From contig NZ_FOBB01000003.1 of the NCBI RefSeq assembly GCF_900109685.1, forward strand, positions 806,001 through 870,000: a stretch of DNA of 64,000 bases. Direction: 5' to 3'. The DNA comes from Chitinophaga rupis (lineage in GTDB: Bacteria > Bacteroidota > Bacteroidia > Chitinophagales > Chitinophagaceae). Position 1 is the first letter of the stretch. Each line of letters opens with the position of its first letter. The notes beneath the pieces are model-generated. The model was not told the origin of the DNA. It ran no database searches and was given only the letters and a program-made list of their open reading frames with translations. The position numbers and the translations under genes are program-made. Of this stretch, positions 7,899 to 16,317 are shown one piece after another.

Positions 7899-8429
7899 AT
7901 GCGTAAACTAACCATGGATGAGTTGGGGCGTAAAACCATCCACCAGTTCAAAGCAGCCGATAAAACGCCGCTGGTGCTGGTGCTTGATAATGTGCGGAGC
8001 ATGCATAACGTAGGATCGGTTTTCCGTACCGCCGATGCCTTTCTTTTACAGGGCATGGTGCTTTGCGGCTACACGCCTACCCCGCCACACCGGGATATTC
8101 ACAAAACCGCCCTGGGCGCCACTGAAACAGTGGATTGGCAATACCTTCCCACCACACTGGATGCCGTACAGCAATTACAGGCTGCCGGCTATGCGGTAAT
8201 GGCTGTTGAGCAGGCCGCGCAAAGCGTAATGCTGGATGCATTTACACCACCTGCCAACCAGCCGCTGGCGCTTGTTTTCGGCAACGAGGTGTCGGGCGTG
8301 GATGCTGCGGTGATGCAGCTGGTGAATGGTTGTATCGAGATACCGCAGAGCGGTATGAAACATTCCCTCAACATTTCCGTAAGCGCCGGTATTGTGGTTT
8401 GGGATATCTTTGTAAAATTGAAAAAATAG
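7899..8429 (+). CDS. TrmH/SpoU-family RNA 2'-O-methyltransferase
   Basis: 176 residues, the short single-domain SPOUT form. It transfers a methyl group from S-adenosylmethionine to a ribose 2'-OH of tRNA or rRNA. The three family motifs are clear: motif 1 LDNVRSMHNVGSVFRTADAF with the catalytic Arg, motif 2 LALVFGNEVSGV, and motif 3 IEIPQSGMKHSLNISVSAGI, which forms the trefoil knot. The frame is open upstream to 7671, but that extension is repeat-derived and precedes the promoter box, so the ATG at 7899 is chosen. The stop codon lies inside the following heptamer array. Target nucleotide not deducible. Confidence 0.9.
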   Translation: MRKLTMDELGRKTIHQFKAADKTPLVLVLDNVRSMHNVGSVFRTADAFLLQGMVLCGYTPTPPHRDIHKTALGATETVDWQYLPTTLDAVQQLQAAGYAVMAVEQAAQSVMLDAFTPPANQPLALVFGNEVSGVDAAVMQLVNGCIEIPQSGMKHSLNISVSAGIVVWDIFVKLKK

Positions 8430-8485
8430 CCATAGCTGTTAGCCTTTATCAGCTAATAGCTAACCGCCAATAGCCAAAAGCTCAA
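8427..8485. repeat. heptamer inverted pair with almost no spacer
   Basis: Left: TAGCCA (one base short), TAGCTGT, TAGCCTT from 8427. Right: AGCTAAT, AGCTAAC, CGCCAAT, AGCCAAA, AGCTCAA at 8451-8485. The first unit contains the stop codon of the preceding gene and the last ends 5 bases before the next start codon. Confidence 0.8.
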
Positions 8486-8490
8486 AAAAC

Positions 8491-9357
8491 ATGATCAGCA
8501 CCGTTAATAAATACCTTTCGCTGGTAAAGTTCAGTCACACTATTTTTGCCATGCCCTTTGCCATGACCGGCTTTTTTATGGCTACCATAAAGGCGCAGCA
8601 ACCTTTTCACTGGCAGCAGTTTGTGCTGGTGGTGCTGTGCATGGTATTTGCCCGTAGCGCTGCCATGGCCTTTAACCGCTGGCTGGATGCGGATATTGAC
8701 AAACGGAACCCGCGCACCGCGCAAAGGGAAATTCCTGCCGGTATCATAGCGCCGGGTAACGCCCTGTTCTTCGTAATTGCCAATGCCGCACTGTTCATGT
8801 TGTGCAGTTGGTTCATTAACCGTCTTTGCTTTTTCCTGTCGCCCGTAGCGCTGCTGGTAGTGCTGGGGTATAGCTATACCAAACGTTTTACGGCGCTGTG
8901 CCACCTGGTGTTGGGCCTGGGCCTGTCCCTGGCGCCCATTGGAGCTTTCCTGTCCGTAACCGGTTATTTTGACCTGCTGCCGGTACTGGTATCGGTGCTG
9001 GTGCTTTGCTGGGTATCGGGCTTTGATATTATTTATGCTCTGCAGGATGAGGAGTTTGACCGTTCCCAATCCCTTAACTCTATACCGGCCTGGCTGGGCA
9101 AACCAGGCGCGCTGCGCTTTTCTGAAGTGCTGCACATCATAGCCGGCATTATTGTGCTGGGCATTGGTGTAATAGGACATTTTCACTGGCTGTACTGGAT
9201 AGGCGCCGGCGTGTTCATTATTATGCTCATATCCCAGCATTTGCTGGTAAAACCGCATGATCTGAGCCGGGTAAACCTGGCCTTTATGACCACCAATGGT
9301 ATTGCCAGCGTGGTATATGCCGTATTTGTGATCAGCGATATGCTGATCATCGGGTAA
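8491..9357 (+). CDS. UbiA-family membrane prenyltransferase
   Basis: 288 residues with eight or nine hydrophobic helices, an integral membrane protein. UbiA enzymes attach a polyprenyl chain to an aromatic acid. The first Asp-rich motif is NRWLDADIDKRNPRT (about residues 62-76), and the second region is DIIYALQDEEFDRSQSLNSIP (about residues 180-200). The closest match in pattern is the 4-hydroxybenzoate-type enzyme that Bacteroidota and other menaquinone producers use (UbiA/MqnP-like), so a role in menaquinone synthesis is likely, but inferred. It starts 5 bases after a heptamer array and is followed 36 bases later by ruvX. Confidence 0.85.
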   Translation: MISTVNKYLSLVKFSHTIFAMPFAMTGFFMATIKAQQPFHWQQFVLVVLCMVFARSAAMAFNRWLDADIDKRNPRTAQREIPAGIIAPGNALFFVIANAALFMLCSWFINRLCFFLSPVALLVVLGYSYTKRFTALCHLVLGLGLSLAPIGAFLSVTGYFDLLPVLVSVLVLCWVSGFDIIYALQDEEFDRSQSLNSIPAWLGKPGALRFSEVLHIIAGIIVLGIGVIGHFHWLYWIGAGVFIIMLISQHLLVKPHDLSRVNLAFMTTNGIASVVYAVFVISDMLIIG

Positions 9358-9393
9358 TACCGCTTTCTTTTTTAACGCATCTTACAAATAATT

Positions 9394-9804
9394 ATGGGGC
9401 GCATCCTGGCCATTGATTACGGAAAAAAAAGGACCGGCCTGGCCGTTACTGATCCACTGCAGCTGATTGCCAGCGGGTTAACTACCGTGCTTACGCACGA
9501 CCTGATCCCTTACCTCAAAAAATACTTTGCACAGGAAACGGTGTCTGAAATTATTATTGGCGAGCCCAAGGGCCTGGATGGTAATGCTACAGACGCCACT
9601 GCCCTGGTCACCGAATGTATCCGCATCCTGCACAAAAATTTCCCGGATATGCCGGTGAAAAAAATAGACGAGCGTTTTACATCCAAAATAGCCTTCCGTT
9701 CCATGATAGACAGTGGCCTCAAAAAGAAAGACCGGCAGAACAAGGCCCTGGTGGACGAGATCAGCGCCACTGTGCTGCTGCAGGAATACCTGCAGTACAA
9801 GTAG
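9394..9804 (+). CDS. ruvX: Holliday junction resolvase-like protein RuvX/YqgF
   Basis: 136 residues, a complete RNase H-fold protein. The family is implicated in pre-16S rRNA 5' end processing and annotated as a putative Holliday junction resolvase. Visible: RILAIDYGKKRTGLAVTD with the first catalytic Asp, IIIGEPKGLDGNATD with the Glu, VKKIDERFTSKIA, and the terminal Asp in ALVDEISATVLLQ. The stop codon TAG is the beginning of the next heptamer array. Confidence 0.93.
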   Translation: MGRILAIDYGKKRTGLAVTDPLQLIASGLTTVLTHDLIPYLKKYFAQETVSEIIIGEPKGLDGNATDATALVTECIRILHKNFPDMPVKKIDERFTSKIAFRSMIDSGLKKKDRQNKALVDEISATVLLQEYLQYK

Positions 9805-10062
9805 TTGGCAGTTGGCAGTCGGCAGTGGGCAGTCGATGGCCGCTTCCCCACGGTTATATTATTACTGCGCGCTATTGCTTACGCCTGCTGCTCCATATAT
9901 ATGCCAAACAATTGCCCATTAGGTGTATGTTCCTAACATATACCATCCGCTGCTACTTCCCTGCGTTCTACTCCCCGACTGCTAACTGCCAACTGCCCAC
10001 TGCCAACTAAACCACCTCCCTACGTCTATTCCTGACTGCCAACTGCCAACTAAAGACTGCCA
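9803..10062. repeat. inverted heptamer arrays (AGTTGGC word) between ruvX and def
   Basis: Left array 9803-9837: AGTTGGC, AGTTGGC, AGTCGGC, AGTGGGC, AGTCGAT, overlapping the ruvX stop. Right arrays carry the complement: 9978-10005 (ACTGCTA, ACTGCCA, ACTGCCC, ACTGCCA) and 10035-10062 (ACTGCCA, ACTGCCA, ACTAAAG, ACTGCCA). The spacer (about 9838-9977) holds no gene but contains a near-perfect inverted repeat around 9920-9945 (GTATGTT with AACATATAC). The def promoter begins 10 bases after the last unit. Confidence 0.9.
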
Positions 10063-10071
10063 ACTATTTAT

Positions 10072-10079
10072 TACCTTTG
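10072..10079 (+). promoter_or_regulatory. TAnnTTTG -7 box of def
   Basis: TACCTTTG lies 24 bases before the chosen ATG at 10104. The upstream in-frame TTG at 10077 falls inside this box and so cannot be the start. Confidence 0.6.
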
Positions 10080-10103
10080 CCCTCTTTAAAAATATTATTA
10101 GCA

Positions 10104-10682
10104 ATGATATTACCCATTGTAGCGTACGGCCACCCGGTGCTTAGAAAAGTTAGTGAAGATATTACCCCCGACTATCCGCATTTGCAGCAGTTTATTGCCA
10201 ATATGTGGGAAACCATGTATGGTTCCAGCGGGGTAGGACTGGCCGCACCACAGGTGAATAAAGCTATCCGCTTATTTGTGGTAGATAGTGAGCAGATCAT
10301 CAATAACCTGGAAGAAGACGAAAAAGCTGAGTATCCGGGCGACCAGGGCGTTAAACAGGTATTCATTAATGCCCATATAGTAGATGCGGAAGGCAAGGAA
10401 TGGCCCTATAATGAAGGCTGCCTGAGCATACCCAAGATCCGGGAGGATGTGTACCGCCCCGAAACCATCCGCCTGCGTTATGTAGATGAAAATTTTCAAC
10501 CGCACGAACGAACCTTTCACGGTATTACTGCACGTGTGATCTTCCATGAATATGACCATCTGGATGGTAAGCTGTTCATCGACTACCTGAAGCCCCTGAA
10601 GCGCAGAATGCTAAAAGGGAAACTGGAAGATATCTCCAAAGGAAAAATAAGCACCGATTACAAAATGATTTTCCATAAATAA
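10104..10682 (+). CDS. def: peptide deformylase
   Basis: 192 residues. It removes the formyl group from the N-terminal methionine of new proteins, using a metal ion. The three family motifs are intact: GVGLAAPQV, EGCLSIP with the metal-binding Cys, and FHEYDHLDG, which is HExxH with two metal-binding His and the catalytic Glu. Start ATG at 10104 gives MILPIVAYGHPVLRK, the normal N-terminus for this family in Bacteroidota. A short acidic insert (about residues 65-85, NNLEEDEKAEYPGDQG) is common in these species. Confidence 0.96.
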   Translation: MILPIVAYGHPVLRKVSEDITPDYPHLQQFIANMWETMYGSSGVGLAAPQVNKAIRLFVVDSEQIINNLEEDEKAEYPGDQGVKQVFINAHIVDAEGKEWPYNEGCLSIPKIREDVYRPETIRLRYVDENFQPHERTFHGITARVIFHEYDHLDGKLFIDYLKPLKRRMLKGKLEDISKGKISTDYKMIFHK

Positions 10683-10750
10683 AATAGATAAAAATTTTGT
10701 AATGTAAAATAATCCTGTTATTTTGGACACTGCTTTACTTAACTATCCCT

Positions 10751-11308
10751 GTGTCCAATTTGAGACCCTCTCTTACATATACAGAAGCTGAACTTGTTCA
10801 GGGACTAAAAGCCCGGGACGAGAAGGTTTTCAGTTACTTATATGACCATTACTCTCCGGCTTTGTACGGTGTGGCCCTTAAAGTAGTGAACGATGAGAAC
10901 ATCGCGGTAGATGCATTACAGGAGATCTTCCTCAAGATCTGGCGTAGCGCAGAGCGTTACGATCCAGACAAGGGACGCCTGTTCACCTGGATGCTGAACA
11001 TTGCCCGCAACACGGCTATTGATACGCTGCGCTCACGTGCGCATAAGCTGGATCAGAAAATGCAGGAGCTGGGTAATGCTAGTTTGCAATGGGAAAAACT
11101 GAGCGTACAGCAGTCGGTGGACCACCTGGGCCTGTCCAAAGTGCTGGACCAGCTGAACAAGGAGCAGCGGGTGATCATTGACCTGGCCTATTACCGCGGC
11201 TGCACACAAGATGAAATTGCCAAACTACTGGACATACCGCTGGGCACTGTTAAGACAAGAATGCGCAATGCCATTATTCAATTAAGGAATCTCTTAAAAC
11301 AGGTGTAA
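10751..11308 (+). CDS. ECF-type RNA polymerase sigma factor, first copy
   Basis: 185 residues. Region 2 (about 28-95, YDHYSPALYGVALKVVNDEN, ALQEIFLKIWRSAERYD and FTWMLNIARNTAIDTLRS) binds core polymerase and the -10 element. Region 4 (about 130-183, IIDLAYYRGCTQDEIAKLLD then GTVKTRMRNAI) is the helix-turn-helix for -35 recognition. It starts at GTG; no ATG alternative precedes the conserved YTEAELVQGL. The anti-sigma gene follows after 5 bases, so the two are co-transcribed and presumably translationally linked. A paralogous pair follows at 12439. Confidence 0.92.
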   Translation: MSNLRPSLTYTEAELVQGLKARDEKVFSYLYDHYSPALYGVALKVVNDENIAVDALQEIFLKIWRSAERYDPDKGRLFTWMLNIARNTAIDTLRSRAHKLDQKMQELGNASLQWEKLSVQQSVDHLGLSKVLDQLNKEQRVIIDLAYYRGCTQDEIAKLLDIPLGTVKTRMRNAIIQLRNLLKQV

Positions 11309-11313
11309 TCAAG

Positions 11314-12174
11314 GTGGATGTACAACGCTACATATCGTCCGGTATCATTGAAAGCTATGTGGTAGGCCTGCTGCCCACGCAGGAAGCGCGGGAAGTGGAG
11401 CAGGCCATAGGTCTGTACCCCGAAGTAAAGGCAGCGGTAGAAGCCTGCCGCCAGGATATGGAAAGATATGTGCAGCTGCATGCCATTACTCCGCCAAAAG
11501 GCATCCGCAAACGCCTGATGGAAGTAATAGAGAACGAAGACTCCCCAGAAGGGGAAACCCTGCTGCCGGAAGAACTGCGGGACCCGGTGTTAGAAGAAGA
11601 CGCGCCCTCAGCCGGATTCAAACTATCCATTCCGCGGGAGCGTATCTGGCAATATGCGCTGGTGCTGGCAGTTGTGCTGCTGATCATCAGCTTAGTCATG
11701 AATGTCCGGTACGCCAATCGCCATAAAGCATTAAAACAGCAACACGAAGAGCTGATCTCCACCCACAATAAAGCCACTGCTGATCATCAATCCTTACAAT
11801 CAAAACTGCAGCATACGGAGCAGGAGCTATTGTTGCTGAAAGATCCGGCCTTTAAATGGATCCGGCTTTCCGGTAACAGTAAACATGCCGGTCAGTTTGC
11901 AACTATATGCTGGAACCCGCAATCCAAAGAAGTGTACCTGCTGGCGCAGTCCCTGCCGGAACCTGCTGCAGATCAGCAATACCAGCTATGGGCCATGGTG
12001 AATGGTAAACCGGTGGATGCCGGCGTGTTTGAAATGGGACCGCAGCGTACCGCCCTGCAAAAAATGAAGGACCTGGCGGCCGCCCAGGTATTTTTTATTA
12101 CACTGGAAAAAAAAGGCGGTAATGCCTCCCCTACCCCTGACCAGCTGTTTGTAAGCGGTAAAGTAAATGGCTGA
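11314..12174 (+). CDS. RskA-like membrane anti-sigma factor
   Basis: 286 residues, starting with GTG 5 bases after the sigma stop. The N-terminal cytoplasmic domain (about 1-85) has the pattern of an anti-sigma domain without a zinc-binding HxxxCxxC motif. A transmembrane helix (about 111-131, YALVLAVVLLIISLVMNV) is followed by a periplasmic coiled coil (about 137-175) and an RskA C-terminal domain, with the typical blocks QFATICWNP, LAQSLPEPAADQQYQLWAMVNGKPVDAG and VFFITLEKKGG. It should hold the adjacent sigma factor at the membrane until an envelope signal triggers release. Confidence 0.88.
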   Translation: MDVQRYISSGIIESYVVGLLPTQEAREVEQAIGLYPEVKAAVEACRQDMERYVQLHAITPPKGIRKRLMEVIENEDSPEGETLLPEELRDPVLEEDAPSAGFKLSIPRERIWQYALVLAVVLLIISLVMNVRYANRHKALKQQHEELISTHNKATADHQSLQSKLQHTEQELLLLKDPAFKWIRLSGNSKHAGQFATICWNPQSKEVYLLAQSLPEPAADQQYQLWAMVNGKPVDAGVFEMGPQRTALQKMKDLAAAQVFFITLEKKGGNASPTPDQLFVSGKVNG

Positions 12175-12182
12175 GCAATGCC

Positions 12183-12291
12183 TTATTAATAATGAGCCAT
12201 TAATAATTAATTGATTTTATTATATTAAAATTTTGCCTGTATACTCACTTGTTAATTATCCCGTATTCACTTTTAATTATTAATTAATTCC
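12183..12291. repeat. AT-rich inverted heptamer pair
   Basis: Left 12183-12210: TTATTAA, TAATGAG, CCATTAA, TAATTAA. Right 12271-12291: TTTTAAT, TATTAAT, TAATTCC. The words are AT-rich, so the periodicity is less certain than at GC-containing loci. It begins 9 bases after the anti-sigma stop. Nothing else is seen up to the next gene at 12439. Confidence 0.55.
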
Positions 12292-12438
12292 TTATCTTTC
12301 AATCTCATTTTACCCCATTCATAATCTTGCCTCCTTTAGAATCAGTGAATTTTATTGCAGACCAGTCCATGCTGAAAGCGATTGCTTAGCAGGCACTGTT
12401 GCCTTAGGAAACCTTTTAAAATAACCAGACGACTAATA

Positions 12439-12990
12439 GTGGAATCCGATTATACATATACGGAAGCAGAATTAATTCAGGGACTGAAAGCCAGGAACCA
12501 GCGCGTATTCGGCTATTTATATGATCATTATTCGCCTGCCCTGTACGGGGTTGCATTGAAAATACTGAATGATGAAAATGCAGCCGGCGATACGCTGCAG
12601 GAAGTGTTCCTGAAAATATGGCGCAACATAGACCGCTATAACGAGGAAAAAGGAAGATTGTTCACCTGGATGCTGAATATTACGCGCAATACAGCCATTG
12701 ATATGCTCCGGTCTAAAGCCCACCGGTTTGAGCAAAAAATCCAAGATGTCGGGGACGACGTACATTTATATACAGGTCACCTAGCCGTTTACCAATCTAC
12801 TGATCATCTGGGACTTTCAAAAGTTTTGGAAAAACTGAATAAAGAACAGCGTATTATCATTGACCTGTCGTATTATAAAGGTTGCACGCAAGAAGAAATA
12901 TCTACCATATTGAACATACCTTTGGGTACGGTTAAGACCAGAACACGCCTGGCGATGATCAAATTAAGGAATCTTTTAAAAACTTTATAA
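12439..12990 (+). CDS. ECF-type RNA polymerase sigma factor, second copy
   Basis: 183 residues and closely similar in full length to the sigma factor at 10751: YTYTEAELIQGLKARNQRVF, YDHYSPALYGVALKILNDEN, FTWMLNITRNTAIDMLRS and GTVKTRTRLAMIKLRNLL. The frame is open further upstream to 12382, but alignment with the first copy puts the start at the GTG at 12439, also matching the first copy's GTG start. The pair arose by tandem duplication. The partner gene begins 4 bases after the stop. Confidence 0.88.
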   Translation: MESDYTYTEAELIQGLKARNQRVFGYLYDHYSPALYGVALKILNDENAAGDTLQEVFLKIWRNIDRYNEEKGRLFTWMLNITRNTAIDMLRSKAHRFEQKIQDVGDDVHLYTGHLAVYQSTDHLGLSKVLEKLNKEQRIIIDLSYYKGCTQEEISTILNIPLGTVKTRTRLAMIKLRNLLKTL

Positions 12991-12994
12991 AACA

Positions 12995-13243
12995 GTGAGC
13001 TTAGAGCGTTTTATATCCTCCGGCATCATTGAATTGTATGTAACCGGTATGGCCTCGGAAGCCGAAGCTAAAGAGTTAGAAGCCGCTATGGTAGCATATC
13101 CCGAGCTGGAAAAGGAGATAGAATCCTGCCGCCGGGACCTGGAGCAGTATGTGAGCCTGCAGGCCATTACACCACCACCTGCAATTAAGGATCATTTGCT
13201 GCGCATGGTAGCAGATGAAACGGCCAAATGCGAGAAGCGGTAG
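12995..13243 (+). CDS. truncated anti-sigma factor: cytoplasmic domain only
   Basis: 82 residues, GTG start, 4 bases after the second sigma gene. It aligns with residues 1-82 of the RskA-like protein at 11314 (RFISSGIIELYVTGM against RYISSGIIESYVVGL; SCRRDLEQYVSLQAITPP against ACRQDMERYVQLHAITPP) and then stops. The transmembrane helix, coiled coil and RskA domain are missing. It ends in a stop codon without a visible remnant of the rest downstream. It may be a soluble anti-sigma factor or a decayed one; the intact domain and maintained spacing favour a working protein. Confidence 0.8.
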   Translation: MSLERFISSGIIELYVTGMASEAEAKELEAAMVAYPELEKEIESCRRDLEQYVSLQAITPPPAIKDHLLRMVADETAKCEKR

Positions 13244-13438
13244 ATCTTTAACTCTTCATTAACAAAATAATTTCATGTGCATGCGCCCGCATACACATGC
13301 GGCCGTAGTAGTTCCAATCTCTAAATTTGCTTAACCCTTTATTAACAAAACCCCTTCTACACAGGTATCATATCAATATATTAGTTAGCGCAATACCCAG
13401 CATTCCGCCATTAATTACATTTTTCCTATTTTGCAGAA

Positions 13439-14374
13439 ATGCAGAAGTTTTTCGTGGTTGTTACCGGTTTTCTGATAACCGGGCTGTTACACTTTCATAA
13501 TACCTATGCCCAGGATACTGCCCGTTATAAAGGAATGACTGTGAACCTGGATGAAGTGGTCGTGAATGCCAAACGTATAGGCTTTGACGTTAATAGCTTT
13601 ATTAAACGGGTGGAAGAAGATACCACCTTTTACCGGGCCTTTAAGAACCTGCGCCTGCTGGGCTTTACCGCCGACAACGATATTCGTATATACGATAAGG
13701 ATAAACAGGTGAAAGCTTCCCTGAAAAGCGAAACGCACCAGACCATGAATGGCCTTTGCCGCACCATGCAGGTAATAAATGAAAAAGTTACCGGTGATTT
13801 TTACACCTCCAAAGGCGATTATAACTACTACACCGCGGAGCTGTATGCCGGCCTGTTTTTTACAAAAGGTACTGCCTGTGTAGATGCTAATGGCAATGGC
13901 CCGGAGCAGGGTGGCGGCAGTATGCAACGGCATAAGGCCCAGTTAAAACAGCTGATCTTCAATCCCGGCAAACCCGTACGCGGCGTACCTATTGTGGGTC
14001 CTAAAGTAGCTATCTTTAACCCGGAAGTAATGCGCTTTTATGATTTTTCCATTACCGCGGAAAATTACCTGGGCGTATCCTGTTATGTATTTGCCGCCCA
14101 GGTTAAAAAAGACCTGGGCCGCATAGACCGGGGCGATGTGGTGATCAATGAGCTGGTAACTTATTTTAATAAAGATAACTTTGAGATTGTAGGCCGTAAA
14201 TATTCGCTTTCTTATAAAACGTTGTTATTTGATTTTAACGTGCGCATGAATGTGGAGATGACTAAGAAAAATGATCTTTTAATACCCGCTTTAGTTACGT
14301 ACGATGGTACCTGGGATGTACCTTTCAAAAAGCGGGAGACGGCTGCGTTTATAGCCAGGTTTCATGTAAACTAA
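13439..14374 (+). CDS. exported hypothetical protein with carboxypeptidase-regulatory-like start
   Basis: 311 residues with a signal peptide (about 1-24, ending NTYAQD). Just after it comes VNLDEVVVNAKRIG, the short stretch that usually joins a carboxypeptidase-regulatory-like domain to the plug in TonB-linked proteins, here without a barrel. The rest is predicted mixed beta structure with many aromatic residues, such as FYTSKGDYNYYTAELYAGLF and PEVMRFYDFSITAENYLGV. It is probably periplasmic or outer-membrane attached. The family name is not recognised and no function is proposed. A strong bidirectional terminator follows 17 bases later. Confidence 0.65.
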   Translation: MQKFFVVVTGFLITGLLHFHNTYAQDTARYKGMTVNLDEVVVNAKRIGFDVNSFIKRVEEDTTFYRAFKNLRLLGFTADNDIRIYDKDKQVKASLKSETHQTMNGLCRTMQVINEKVTGDFYTSKGDYNYYTAELYAGLFFTKGTACVDANGNGPEQGGGSMQRHKAQLKQLIFNPGKPVRGVPIVGPKVAIFNPEVMRFYDFSITAENYLGVSCYVFAAQVKKDLGRIDRGDVVINELVTYFNKDNFEIVGRKYSLSYKTLLFDFNVRMNVEMTKKNDLLIPALVTYDGTWDVPFKKRETAAFIARFHVN

Positions 14375-14391
14375 TAATGTGTTTTAAATAA

Positions 14392-14429
14392 AAAAAGGTG
14401 CAAATGAAGCTGTTCATTTGCACCTTTTT
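14392..14429. terminator. bidirectional intrinsic terminator
   Basis: A perfect 17-bp stem (14392-14408 with 14413-14429) and a GCTG loop. A and T runs at the two ends serve both the plus-strand gene ending at 14374 and the minus-strand gene ending at 14448. Confidence 0.9.
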
Positions 14430-14447
14430 ATGTTAGATCTTAATACG

Positions 14448-16163
14448 TTAATACACTATTGTAACGGCGCCCGTTTTCCTGAATGATTGCTGTGTGCTGG
14501 CGCTCGTATATTCCATTACCCACACATAGGTGCCTACGTTCATTTGCACCCCGTTCTGCCGCCCGGTCCAGCTAACCTGCGGATCTGTACTGAAAAAGAT
14601 CCGCTGTCCCCAGCGGTCGTACACACTGAGCTTAAAGTCCGATAACAGGCAGCGGTAAATGGGCCGGAAATAATCATTCTTCCCATCACCGTTAGGGGTA
14701 AACGCATTCGGCAGCCATACCTGGCACTCGCAATCCTTTGCCAGCACCAGTACAGAATCGGTAGCGCGGCCGCAGGTGTTGTTAGCTACTACGGCGTAGT
14801 AACCAGGCTCGGTTACCATAAAAACAGGAATGTTGGTACTATCCTGCCATTTATAATTAGTGCCTGCGCCGTTGGGGTAAAGCCGTATCCGCTCTCCCTT
14901 ACATATGGTGCTATCAGGTCCCAGGTTGATGTGCAAAGTATCATCATAAGTTACGTGGATGGTGTCAGAAGAAATACAGCGGCCTATTTGCGCCCGTACA
15001 TAAAAGTAGCCTGGTTCGCGTACATAATAGGTGGCCTGGTCAGAGCCGTCCTGCCACAGGTACTGGCCCTGTCCGAAATCGGCGGTAAGCACCAGGAACT
15101 CACCTTTACAAATGGTGGTATCCCCGCCAAGGTTCACGCCGCGCAGGCGGTTATAGTCTACCCGCACCGTATCCAGCACCTCGCATTCATTATCTACTTC
15201 CACAAACACCCAGGCATCTACCGGGCTGCTTACCCGTACCGTAGGATTCTTTGAACCGTTAAACCAGCTGTACCCGGAGGCGCCGGCTACCTGGGGCGCC
15301 AGCACAATACTTTCGCCGGGGCATAACAAGGTATCGGGACCCATGGTAAAGGGATGTTCATGCCCGCCAAAGTTAATGGTCACCGTATCGCGGAAAATGC
15401 CGCAGCCGCCTGCATTTACCTGCACCATGTAGGTGCCGCTGGTGGTTACCACATAAGTGGAGGCGTTTTCTCCTGCTATGGGTGTAAAATCCCGGTACCA
15501 TTGGTAGTTACCATCCTGCGAGGTAGCATCCAGGCGAATGGCCTCGTTAATGCACAGCAGGTGGTCATCGCCCAGCTCAATTTCCGGGATAGGCGTAAAG
15601 AACACGTTCACTGAATCTGGTACCTCGCAGCCATTGATCTTTACCCTATAGGTGCCGGTAGTATCTGCCACAATGGTGGCGCCTACGGAATCTTTCCGCG
15701 TCCACTCATAAGTTGCGCCGGCTACCACAGGTGCGCTGAGAACAATGGTTTGTCCTTCGCAAAGCGTGGTATCAACCGGTTCAGGAAAATTGTAGGGTAC
15801 AGGCTGTACTACCGTGATGGAAAGTGTAGTGGTATCTGCTACGCCGGCCCGGTAAGCAATGAGGGTAACGGTATAGGTACCAATAGTGGCGTACTGGTGG
15901 CTGCCGATCATTTTACCGGAAGTGTTCTGTACACCGGATGGCGGATCGCCAAAGTCCCACAATACGGAATCAATGGTCTCATCCTCAGTAGTAATGGCGA
16001 ACTTGATATCTGTGTTCACACAGGTACTAGAGTAGGTAAAAGGCGTTAGCCATGCGCTCCTGGCAGGGGCGGCATACGAATATTGTGGCGTGGCCATACT
16101 GATACAAACGGCTACCAGGAGTATCAGCAGGCATAGGATACGGCAGTGAATGAGGCTTCTCAT
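14448..16163 (-). CDS. surface protein with PKD/Ig-like repeats and gliding-type C-terminal domain
   Basis: 571 residues. A signal peptide (about 1-31) is followed by a PKD domain (about 45-120, VLWDFGDPPSG and GTYTVTLIAYR), then about five Ig-like repeats each opening with a variation on LGxDTxxCxGE (for example LGGDTTICKGEFLVL, LGPDSTICKGERIRL). The end is the gliding-motility/type IX type B sorting domain (about 480-571): LPNAFTPNGDGKNDYFRPIY, SVYDRWGQRIF and GTYVWVMEY. The protein should be sent out by the type IX secretion system and held at the surface. Its target is unknown; such repeats suggest adhesion or matrix binding. Confidence 0.88.
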   Translation of the reverse strand: MRSLIHCRILCLLILLVAVCISMATPQYSYAAPARSAWLTPFTYSSTCVNTDIKFAITTEDETIDSVLWDFGDPPSGVQNTSGKMIGSHQYATIGTYTVTLIAYRAGVADTTTLSITVVQPVPYNFPEPVDTTLCEGQTIVLSAPVVAGATYEWTRKDSVGATIVADTTGTYRVKINGCEVPDSVNVFFTPIPEIELGDDHLLCINEAIRLDATSQDGNYQWYRDFTPIAGENASTYVVTTSGTYMVQVNAGGCGIFRDTVTINFGGHEHPFTMGPDTLLCPGESIVLAPQVAGASGYSWFNGSKNPTVRVSSPVDAWVFVEVDNECEVLDTVRVDYNRLRGVNLGGDTTICKGEFLVLTADFGQGQYLWQDGSDQATYYVREPGYFYVRAQIGRCISSDTIHVTYDDTLHINLGPDSTICKGERIRLYPNGAGTNYKWQDSTNIPVFMVTEPGYYAVVANNTCGRATDSVLVLAKDCECQVWLPNAFTPNGDGKNDYFRPIYRCLLSDFKLSVYDRWGQRIFFSTDPQVSWTGRQNGVQMNVGTYVWVMEYTSASTQQSFRKTGAVTIVY

Positions 16164-16263
16164 GTATAGGACATGGGTATTGGCACTAAGTTAATAGAAA
16201 TATAAATATATAATACTTTTTTTTCATAGAAAAAGAGATGATAATGTAGTAACTTATTCATTA

Positions 16264-16311
16264 TCATTAACATCAGATTAGCAAAAAAACATATTCAGAA
16301 CCTTAACTTTG
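16264..16311 (+). promoter_or_regulatory. conserved upstream box plus -7 box of copy D
   Basis: TCATTAACATCAGATTAGC at 16264-16282 is a diverged copy of the box ahead of the other units, and TAACTTTG at 16304-16311 is the -7 box. The spacing is one base shorter than in the other copies. Confidence 0.55.
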
Positions 16312-16317
16312 ATCATG

